From: Sphingomonas sp. Y38-1Y
GTDB lineage: Bacteria; Pseudomonadota; Alphaproteobacteria; Sphingomonadales; Sphingomonadaceae
DNA length: 64,000 nucleotides
Assembly: GCF_032391395.1 (NCBI RefSeq)
Contig: NZ_CP135916.1
Coordinates: 124,001 to 188,000 of the forward strand
Direction: 5' to 3'
Below the pieces are notes generated by a model. The model made no database searches. It was not told where the DNA came from and saw only the letters and a program-made list of their open reading frames with translations. The position numbers were made by a program, and so were the translations under genes. Shown one piece after another: positions 42,378-49,218 of the stretch. The first letter of the stretch is position 1. Every line of letters starts with the position of its first letter.

Positions 42378-43570
42378 GCACCGAGCGCTTCCGCATCGGC
42401 TTCCTGCCGCTGGTCGATGCCGCGCTGCCGATCCTGGCGCAGGAGCTCGGCTTTGCCGAGGCGGAGGGGCTGGCGCTCGACCTGGTTCGCGATGTCACCT
42501 GGGCGACGGTGCGCGACCGGCTCCTCTATGGCCACACCGATGCCGCGCACATGGTCGCGCCGCTCGCGATCGCCAGCGCGCTGGGGCGCGACCGGCCGCC
42601 GACGGCGATGGCGGTGCCGTTCGTGCTGGGGCTGAACGGCAACGCCATCACCTTCTCGACCGCACTGGGCGAGGCGTGCGGGCTGGGCGACACGCTGGGT
42701 GATCCGCATACGGTCGGCGCGGCGCTGCGTTCGGTCGCGGGCACGCGGCGGCTGCGCTTCGGCGTCGTGCATCGCTATTCGAGCCACAACTACATGCTCC
42801 GCTACTGGCTGGCCGGCGTGGGCATCCGCCCCGATGCCGATGTCGAGATCGTCGTCACCAGCCCACCCTTCGCCGCCGACGCGCTGGCGAGCGGCGAAGT
42901 CGACGGCATCTGCGTGGGCGAGCCATGGAATTCGATCGCGGTCGATCGCGGTGTCGGCCGCATCGCGCTGGCGACGGCGCAGATCTGGCGCCGCGGCGTC
43001 GAAAAGGTGCTGGCGATGCGCGCCGATGTCGCCGCCGAGCGCGCCGACGCGACGCAGCGCCTGATCCGCGCGCTCCACGCGGCGGCCGCGCATTTCGTCC
43101 GACCGGAGACGGCGGAGACCAACGCCGCGATCCTCGCGCGGCCCGCCTATCTCGACGCACCGGCCGACGCGATCCTGCGCGCGATCACCGACCGCATCCG
43201 CCTCGTCCAGGGCGGGGAACCCGTCCACTATCCCGACTTCATGTTCCAGCATCGCGAGGCGGCGAACTTCCCGTGGCGCAGCCAGGCGGCGTGGCTCTAC
43301 GCGCAGATGACGCGCTGGGACGGGCGCGGCTACGACGCGGGCGACGCGGCGATCGCGGCGGCGACGTTCAGGCCCGACCTCTATCGCGCGGCGCTCGCGG
43401 GGTCGGGTGCGGTGCTGCCCGGCGCCTCGTCGAAGCTGGAGGGGGCGCTCGGCGAGCCGATCGGCGCGGGGTCGACGCAGGGGCGGCTGATGCTCGGCAA
43501 CGATCGCTTCTTCGACGGCCGGGCGTTCGATCCCGACGACATTCCGGGCTATCTCGCCGCGCTGCCCTGA
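42374..43570 (+). CDS. nasS: NasS: nitrate/nitrite sensor
   Basis: The 398-aa protein starts at ATG 42374 overlapping the nasT stop. It is an NrtA-like periplasmic-binding-protein fold without a signal peptide, hence cytoplasmic, as expected for NasS. Motifs include FLPLVDAALPILAQELGFAEAEGL, YGHTDAAHMVAPLAIASALG, LGLNGNAITFS and SGEVDGICVGEPWN. In related systems it binds nitrate/nitrite and releases NasT. It is followed by a 256-base leader with the NasT target and then the transporter gene. Confidence 0.94.
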   Translation: MSTERFRIGFLPLVDAALPILAQELGFAEAEGLALDLVRDVTWATVRDRLLYGHTDAAHMVAPLAIASALGRDRPPTAMAVPFVLGLNGNAITFSTALGEACGLGDTLGDPHTVGAALRSVAGTRRLRFGVVHRYSSHNYMLRYWLAGVGIRPDADVEIVVTSPPFAADALASGEVDGICVGEPWNSIAVDRGVGRIALATAQIWRRGVEKVLAMRADVAAERADATQRLIRALHAAAAHFVRPETAETNAAILARPAYLDAPADAILRAITDRIRLVQGGEPVHYPDFMFQHREAANFPWRSQAAWLYAQMTRWDGRGYDAGDAAIAAATFRPDLYRAALAGSGAVLPGASSKLEGALGEPIGAGSTQGRLMLGNDRFFDGRAFDPDDIPGYLAALP

Positions 43571-43642
43571 CGATCGGCGTGCAAATGCTGCAACTGCGAA
43601 AACCGCTTGTGCCGCGACCGCGAATCAGGCACCTTGATGGTC

Positions 43643-43701
43643 GCTCGGCAAGGACGCCGGGCACGAGATAGCAGCGACACGCCTCTCCAGCGCCGGGGAG
43701 G
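43643..43701 (+). ncRNA. Tandem ANTAR hairpin motif in nas operon leader
   Basis: Hairpin 1: GCTCGGC (43643-43649), hexaloop AAGGAC, GCCGGGC (43656-43662). Hairpin 2: CCTCTCC (43682-43688), hexaloop AGCGCC, GGGGAGG (43695-43701). Each stem is 7 bp with one G-U pair, and each six-base loop has A at position 1 and G at position 4, the known ANTAR recognition rule. The 19-base linker separates them. They lie between nasS and the nitrate transporter gene, 47 bases before a terminator, as in the Klebsiella nasF leader. NasT binding here should allow read-through. Confidence 0.85.
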
Positions 43702-43748
43702 TTCCGCTGACGGAAACGCCGGCACCGCCGGCATCCGACGAGGCAACG

Positions 43749-43796
43749 AAGCCGCCAGGACGCGCCCCACAAGGGCCGCCGTCCTGGCGGCTTTTT
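43749..43796 (+). terminator. Intrinsic terminator in nas leader (attenuator)
   Basis: AAGCCGCCAGGAC (43749-43761) and GTCCTGGCGGCTT (43781-43793) form a perfect 13-bp stem with a 19-base loop, running into TTTTT. It is the only textbook Rho-independent terminator with a T-run that I saw in the window. It lies 31 bases before the transporter ATG, so without antitermination the whole operon would be off. Confidence 0.9.
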
Positions 43797-43826
43797 CTAT
43801 TTCCGGTTCAGCCGAGGGGACGGGCG

Positions 43827-45062
43827 ATGGCGACGGCATTCTGGGACGAGACACGGGCCGAGAAGAGCGATTTCTGGCGAAGCGGGCATGTGCCGACATT
43901 GGTCGCCGCCTTCCTCTACTTCGACCTGGCCTTCATGGTGTGGGTGCTGCTGGGGCCGCTCGCGCCCGAGATCGCCAAGACGCTGGCGCTGACGCCCGCC
44001 GAACAGGGGCTGATGGTCGCGGTGCCGACGCTGGCGGGCGCGGTGCTGCGCGTGGTCAACGGCCTGCTGGTCGACCGGATCGGCCCCAAGCGGTCGGGCG
44101 CGATCAGCCAGGTGATCGTCATCGCCGGGCTGTTCTCGGCCTGGAGCATGGGCGTCAACAGCTTTGTCGGCACACTGGCGCTGGGCGTCGTGCTGGGCTT
44201 TGCCGGCGCGTCGTTCGCGATCGCGCTGCCGCTCGCCAGCCGCTGGTACCCGCCGGAGCATCAGGGCAAGGCGATGGGCCTGGCCGGTATGGGCAATTCG
44301 GGCACCGTGCTCGCCGCGCTGTTCGCGCCCGCGCTTGCCAAGCTGTTCGGCTGGAACGCGGTGCTGGGGCTCGCCTGCATCCCGCTGACGATCGTTTTCG
44401 CGCTCTATCTTTTGATGGCGAAGGATGCGCCGGGTGCGCCCGCGCCCAAGCGGCTGGCCGAATATATGGCGCCGCTGCGCGAGGCGGACGCGTGGTGGCT
44501 GATGGCCTTTTACTCGGTCACATTCGGCGGGTTCGTCGGGCTGGCGGCGAGCCTGCCGATCTACTTTACCGACCGGTTCGGGCTGACGACGATCCAGGCG
44601 GGCTATGCCACCGCGGCGTGCGTGTTCGCCGGGTCGCTGGTGCGACCGATGGGCGGCGCGCTCGCCGACCAGGTCGGCGGCGTCAAGGCGCTGACCGCAG
44701 TGTTCCTGCTCGCCGCGGTGGCACTGGCGGGGGTGGCGAGCGCGAGCAGCTTCGTCGCCGCGCTCACGCTGTTCGTCATCGCGATGCTGGCGCTGGGCGT
44801 CGGCAACGGGTCGGTGTTCCAGCTCGTGCCCCAGCGCTTCGGCGCCGAGATCGGGGTAATGACCGGGCTGGTCGGCATGGCGGGCGGCGTCGGCGGCTTC
44901 TATCTCGCCTCCTCGCTGGGTCTCGCCAAGCAGTGGACGGGCAGTTTCGCGCCCGGCTTCCTCATCTTCGCCGCGCTGTCGCTGCTGGCGCTGGCCGGGC
45001 TGACGCTGGTCAAGGGCGGCTGGCGGCGCAGCTGGGGCGCGGCCGAGGGGGTGCGGATCTGA
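43827..45062 (+). CDS. narK: Nitrate/nitrite MFS transporter (NarK/NasA-type)
   Basis: The 411-aa carrier starts at ATG 43827 (GAGGGGAC before it). It has about 12 membrane segments and the nitrate-porter signatures GFAGASFAIALPLASRW (with the Arg of the substrate site) and GLAGMGNSGT, repeated in the second half as ALGVGNGSVFQLVPQRF and GLVGMAGGVGGF. It imports nitrate and/or nitrite. It is the first gene of the operon controlled by the ANTAR leader; its TGA overlaps the ATG of the next gene by one base. Confidence 0.93.
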   Translation: MATAFWDETRAEKSDFWRSGHVPTLVAAFLYFDLAFMVWVLLGPLAPEIAKTLALTPAEQGLMVAVPTLAGAVLRVVNGLLVDRIGPKRSGAISQVIVIAGLFSAWSMGVNSFVGTLALGVVLGFAGASFAIALPLASRWYPPEHQGKAMGLAGMGNSGTVLAALFAPALAKLFGWNAVLGLACIPLTIVFALYLLMAKDAPGAPAPKRLAEYMAPLREADAWWLMAFYSVTFGGFVGLAASLPIYFTDRFGLTTIQAGYATAACVFAGSLVRPMGGALADQVGGVKALTAVFLLAAVALAGVASASSFVAALTLFVIAMLALGVGNGSVFQLVPQRFGAEIGVMTGLVGMAGGVGGFYLASSLGLAKQWTGSFAPGFLIFAALSLLALAGLTLVKGGWRRSWGAAEGVRI

Positions 45063-46252
45063 TGCGCGCGCTCGCGCTCCTGACCCTGGTGGCGGCGACG
45101 CCGGCCGCCGCGCAGACGATCAAGCCGCTGGCCGAAGCGCGGCTGCGCTACGAACATGCCGAGCAGGACGGGCTGCCGCAGAATGCCGACGCGGTGACGA
45201 TGCGGGTCCGTGCCGGGGTGGAGGCGAGCGTGAGCGGCGTTTCCGCGCTGATCGAGGCGCAGGGCAACCTCGCGATCGTCGGCGACTATTATGACGGGCT
45301 GCACGGCACTCAGACCCGCCCGCTGGTCGCCGATCCGCAAAACGTCGCGCTCTACCGCGCGCAGCTGCGCTACGCCGCGGCGGGACAGGCGGTGACGCTG
45401 GGGCGCCAGCGCATCGCCCTCGACGACGAGCGGTTCGTCGGCAACATCCCGTTCCGCCAGAACGCCCAGACCTTCGACGCGGTGCGCGGCGAGTTCGCGC
45501 CGGTGAAGGGTCTCAAGGCCGATCTCAGCTATGTCTGGTCGGTCCGCACGCTCTGGGGGATCGACGGCACCGGGGCGCGCCAGCGTGCGGTCGATGGCGA
45601 TACGGTACTCGCCAATCTCGCCTGGGCGTCACCGGTCGGCACGCTCACCGGCTTCGGCTACTGGATCGATCAGGACGAGGCGGCGGTGCAGGGCTATCGT
45701 CTGTCGAGCCGGACGCTGGGCGTGCGGCTGGCGGGCACCCGGCGGATCGGCGGGGCAAAGCTCGCCTATGCGGCCAGCTATGCGCGGCAAGCCGATCATC
45801 ACCGCAATCCCAACGACTATCAGGCCGATTACTGGACAGTCGACGCCGCGCTCGACCTGAACGGGCCGCGGCTGGGCGGCGGCTACGAGGTGTTCGGCGC
45901 CGACGACGGCCGCGCGCTGACGAGCTTCCAGACGCCGCTCGCCGCCAATTTTAAGTTCAACGGCTGGGCCGAGAAGTTCACCGTGAAGCCCGCCGACGGC
46001 CTGCGCGACCTCTACGCCAGCGCCGGCTGGGGGTGGAAGGCGCTCGGCCCGCTTCAGGCGGTGACGCTGTCGGCGACGTGGCACCGGTTCGACAGCGACC
46101 GGCTGTCCCGCCGTTACGGCGAGGAGGTCGACCTGCTCGCCCAGGCGCGCATCGGCCGCACCACCGCTGGCATCCGCTACGCCGACTATCACGCCGACAG
46201 CTTCGCCACCGACACCCGCAAGCTGTGGCTCCAACTCGACTGGACCATCTGA
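45062..46252 (+). CDS. Outer-membrane beta-barrel channel (alginate-export family-like)
   Basis: The 396-aa protein starts at ATG 45062 sharing one base with the transporter stop, and ends sharing one base with nirB. A short signal peptide (MRALALLTLVAATPAAAQ) is followed by repeated amphipathic strands: RLRYEHAEQDG, VTMRVRAGVEASV, LGRQRIALDDERFVGNIPFRQN and GVRLAGTRRIGGAKLAYAASY. The last strand, KLWLQLDWTI, closes the barrel. LGRQRIxLDxxRFVG is the hallmark of the alginate-export channel family. Inside a nitrate operon it most likely provides outer-membrane passage for nitrate/nitrite. Confidence 0.82.
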   Translation: MRALALLTLVAATPAAAQTIKPLAEARLRYEHAEQDGLPQNADAVTMRVRAGVEASVSGVSALIEAQGNLAIVGDYYDGLHGTQTRPLVADPQNVALYRAQLRYAAAGQAVTLGRQRIALDDERFVGNIPFRQNAQTFDAVRGEFAPVKGLKADLSYVWSVRTLWGIDGTGARQRAVDGDTVLANLAWASPVGTLTGFGYWIDQDEAAVQGYRLSSRTLGVRLAGTRRIGGAKLAYAASYARQADHHRNPNDYQADYWTVDAALDLNGPRLGGGYEVFGADDGRALTSFQTPLAANFKFNGWAEKFTVKPADGLRDLYASAGWGWKALGPLQAVTLSATWHRFDSDRLSRRYGEEVDLLAQARIGRTTAGIRYADYHADSFATDTRKLWLQLDWTI

Positions 46253-48732
46253 TGAAGCACGAACCCATCCGGGCCGCGCAGGCCGATATGCGCCCGCATT
46301 TGATCGTCATCGGCAACGGCATGGCCGGCTGTCGCGCGGTCGAGGAACTGATCGCGCGCGATCCCGGCCGCTACCGCGTGACGATCTTCGGCGCGGAGCC
46401 GCTGGTCAACTACAACCGCATCATGCTCTCGCCGGTGCTGGCGGGCGAAAAGACGTTCGAAGAGATCGTCATCAACGGCCACGACTGGTATGCCGAACAC
46501 GGCATCACGCTGCTGAGCGGCGATCCCGTCATCGGTATCGACCGCGCGGCGCGAACGGTGACGAGCCGCAGCGGCCTGACGATGGGCTATGACCGGCTGC
46601 TGATCGCGACGGGCAGCGATCCCTTCATCATCCCGGTACCCGGCCACGACCTGCCCGGCGTCGTCAGCTTCCGCGACATGAACGATGTCGAAGCGATGCT
46701 GGCGGCAGCCGATCGCGGCGGCAGCGCGGTGGTGATCGGCGGCGGCCTATTGGGCCTGGAGGCAGCGCATGGCCTGTCGCTCAGGGGCATGAAGGTGACG
46801 GTGCTGCACCTGATGCCGACGCTGATGGAACGCCAGCTCGACGAAGCGGCGGGCTGGCTGCTCAAGACCGCACTGGAGGCGCGCGGGCAGACGATCCTGA
46901 CCGGCGCCGACACCGCCGCGATCGTCGGCGACGGCCGGGTCGAGGGTGTGCGGCTGAAGGACGGGACCGAGATCGCCGCCGACCTCGTCGTCATGGCCGT
47001 CGGCATCCGCCCGTCGGTCGCGCTGGCGCGGCAGGCGGGCCTAGCGGTCGGGCGCGGGATCCAGGTCGACGATCATATGGTCACCAGCGACCCCAGCGTC
47101 CTCGCGGTCGGCGAATGCGTCGAGCATGACGGCCAGGTCTATGGCCTCGTCGCGCCGCTCTGGGACATGTGCCGCGCGCTGGCGGACGGGCTGGTCGAGG
47201 CGCCGACCGGTTACCGCCCCGCCCCCACCTCGACCAAGCTCAAGGTCGCGGGGCTCGACGTCTTTTCCGCGGGCGACTTCTCGGGCGGCGACGGGGCGGA
47301 GGACATCGTCCTGCGCGATGCCAGCCGCGGCATCTACAAGCGCGTGGTGGTGCGCGGTGACCGCATCGTCGGCGCGGTGCTGTACGGCGACACCGCCGAC
47401 GGCAATTGGTATTTCGACCTGCTCAAGAAGGGCGAAGACGTCGCCGACATCCGCGACGCGCTGATCTTCGGCCAGGCCTATGCCTCGGGAGGGGGGCAAA
47501 CGGACCCTAAGGCGGCCGTTGCGGCGCTTTCCGACGATGCGGAAATCTGCGGCTGCAACGGCGTCTCCAAGGGCCGCGTCCTCGCCTGCATCGATGGCGG
47601 GGCGGCGAGCCTTGATGCGGTGCGCAGCGGCTGCAAGGCATCGGCAAGCTGCGGCTCCTGCACCGGTATCGTCGAGAGCCTGCTCGCGCTGCGGCTGGGC
47701 GCCGAAGTCGAAGCCGGGCCGAAGACGATGTGCAAATGCACCAGCTTCGGCCATGACGACGTGCGGCGAGAGATCGTCGCACAGGGCATGCGCTCGATCC
47801 CGGAGGTCATGCAGAAGCTGCACTGGTCGACGCCCGACGGCTGTTCGTCCTGCCGCCCGGCGCTCAACTATTACCTGCTCTGCGCGCTGCCCGGCGAATA
47901 TGAGGACGACCAGCAGAGCCGCTTCGTCAACGAGCGGATGCATGCCAACATCCAGAAGGACGGCACCTATTCGGTGGTGCCGCGCATGTGGGGCGGCCTG
48001 ACCAACTCGCGCGAGCTGCGCGCGATCGCCGACGTGGTCGAGAAGTTCGACGCGCCGATGGTCAAGGTGACCGGCGGCCAGCGGCTCGACATCTTTGGGA
48101 TCAGGAAGGAGGATCTGCCCGCCGTCTGGGCCGATCTCAACGCCGCCGGCATGGTCAGCGGCCACGCCTATGGCAAGTCGCTGCGGACGGTGAAGACCTG
48201 TGTCGGCAGCGAATGGTGCCGGTTCGGCACGCAGGATTCGACGGGGCTGGGCGTGAAGATCGAGCGCGCCACCTGGGGCAGCTGGATGCCGCACAAGTTC
48301 AAGATCGCCGTCTCCGGCTGCCCGCGCAATTGCGCCGAGGCGACGATCAAGGATTTCGGCATCGTCTGCGTCGATTCGGGCTACGAGCTTCATGTCGGCG
48401 GCAATGGCGGGATCAAGGTCCGCGCCACCGACCTCCTGTGCAAGGTCGCGACCGAGGCCGAGGCGATGGAGATGTGCGCCGCCTTTATCCAGCTTTATCG
48501 CGAGGAGGCACGCTATCTGGAGCGCACCGCGCCGTGGATCGAGCGGGTCGGCCTCGCCTATATCCAGTCGCGGCTGCTGCCCGACGCGGCGGCACGACGC
48601 GACCTCGCCGAACGGTTCCGTTTCTCGCAGAGCTTCATGCAGGACGATCCCTGGGCGGCGCGCGTCGCCGGGGCCGAGCGCGAGCATCACGCGCCAATGG
48701 CGCGCTTCACCCCGGCGGAGGCAATGGCATGA
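46252..48732 (+). CDS. nirB: NirB: NAD(P)H nitrite reductase large subunit
   Basis: The 826-aa protein has an N-terminal FAD/NAD(P)H disulfide-reductase-like domain (HLIVIGNGMAGCRAVEEL; SAVVIGGGLLGLEAAHGL). BFD-like [2Fe-2S] segments follow (CGCNGVSKGRV, CKASASCGSCTG, and a second cluster around MCKCTSFGHDDVR), then the sulfite/nitrite reductase ferredoxin-like and siroheme domain. The siroheme/[4Fe-4S] Cys are 650 and 656 (TCVGSEWCRFG) and 690 and 694 (SGCPRNCAEA). It reduces nitrite to ammonium in the cytoplasm, using siroheme made with the CobA-like enzyme downstream. Its stop overlaps nirD (ATGA). Confidence 0.96.
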   Translation: MKHEPIRAAQADMRPHLIVIGNGMAGCRAVEELIARDPGRYRVTIFGAEPLVNYNRIMLSPVLAGEKTFEEIVINGHDWYAEHGITLLSGDPVIGIDRAARTVTSRSGLTMGYDRLLIATGSDPFIIPVPGHDLPGVVSFRDMNDVEAMLAAADRGGSAVVIGGGLLGLEAAHGLSLRGMKVTVLHLMPTLMERQLDEAAGWLLKTALEARGQTILTGADTAAIVGDGRVEGVRLKDGTEIAADLVVMAVGIRPSVALARQAGLAVGRGIQVDDHMVTSDPSVLAVGECVEHDGQVYGLVAPLWDMCRALADGLVEAPTGYRPAPTSTKLKVAGLDVFSAGDFSGGDGAEDIVLRDASRGIYKRVVVRGDRIVGAVLYGDTADGNWYFDLLKKGEDVADIRDALIFGQAYASGGGQTDPKAAVAALSDDAEICGCNGVSKGRVLACIDGGAASLDAVRSGCKASASCGSCTGIVESLLALRLGAEVEAGPKTMCKCTSFGHDDVRREIVAQGMRSIPEVMQKLHWSTPDGCSSCRPALNYYLLCALPGEYEDDQQSRFVNERMHANIQKDGTYSVVPRMWGGLTNSRELRAIADVVEKFDAPMVKVTGGQRLDIFGIRKEDLPAVWADLNAAGMVSGHAYGKSLRTVKTCVGSEWCRFGTQDSTGLGVKIERATWGSWMPHKFKIAVSGCPRNCAEATIKDFGIVCVDSGYELHVGGNGGIKVRATDLLCKVATEAEAMEMCAAFIQLYREEARYLERTAPWIERVGLAYIQSRLLPDAAARRDLAERFRFSQSFMQDDPWAARVAGAEREHHAPMARFTPAEAMA

Positions 48733-49067
48733 TCGGCGAATGGCTCGATATCGGCTGGGTCGGCGAAATCCCGCTTCGCGGCAGCCGCACGATCACCGTC
48801 GATGGCGGCGACGACATCGCCGTGTTCCGCACCGGCGAGAGCCAGGTGTTCGCGCTCCTCGATCGCTGCCCACACAAGCATGGCCGGCTGAGCCAGGGCA
48901 TCGTCCATGGCGGCGCGGTCGCGTGCCCGCTCCACAATTGGCGCATCAGCCTGTCGACCGGCGAGGCGCTGGGCGAGGACAAAGGCTGCACGCCGACGGT
49001 GCCGGTCCGGATCAGCGGCGGCCGCGTGCTGATCTGCCGCGCCAGCCTGTTGAAGGCGGCGGCATGA
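48729..49067 (+). CDS. nirD: NirD: nitrite reductase small subunit, Rieske-type
   Basis: The 112-aa protein starts at ATG 48729 overlapping nirB. It is a Rieske-fold protein with a full ligand set Cys47-Pro-His49 (CPHKHGRLSQG) and Cys66-Pro-Leu-His69 (CPLHNWRIS). Some NirD proteins have lost these ligands; here the [2Fe-2S] cluster should be present. It partners NirB. A 150-base gap with a long palindromic element separates it from the nitrate reductase gene. Confidence 0.95.
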   Translation: MIGEWLDIGWVGEIPLRGSRTITVDGGDDIAVFRTGESQVFALLDRCPHKHGRLSQGIVHGGAVACPLHNWRISLSTGEALGEDKGCTPTVPVRISGGRVLICRASLLKAAA

Positions 49068-49080
49068 GGGCGCTGGCCAA

Positions 49081-49214
49081 GATCCTTCCCCGGAGGGGGA
49101 GGGGGACCAGCGAAGCTGGTGGAGGGGTAGTCGCCTCGAACGCAGCGCCGCATGGCTGGGCGGCCTACCCCTCCACCGCCTTCGGCGGTCCCCCTCCCCC
49201 TCCGGGGGAGGATC
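49081..49214. repeat. Long palindromic intergenic repeat (REP-like)
   Basis: Two near-complementary 50-base arms (49081-49130 and 49165-49214) are separated by 34 bases. Both ends read GATCCT.CCCC.GGAGGGGGAGGGGG and the inner ends GGAGGGGTAG and CTACCCCTCC. Each arm also has its own small hairpin: ACCAGCGAAGCTGGT (left) and ACCGCCTTCGGCGGT (right). This is the form of the dispersed palindromes common between genes in alphaproteobacterial genomes. The right arm supplies the GGGGGAGG ribosome site of the nitrate reductase gene, whose GTG is at 49219. Confidence 0.8.
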
Positions 49215-49218
49215 GTTC

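Noticed and set aside
43628..43644. Possible sigma-54 promoter (GGCAC...) before the ANTAR hairpins
   Set aside because: The spacing between GG and GC elements does not fit the -24/-12 pattern.
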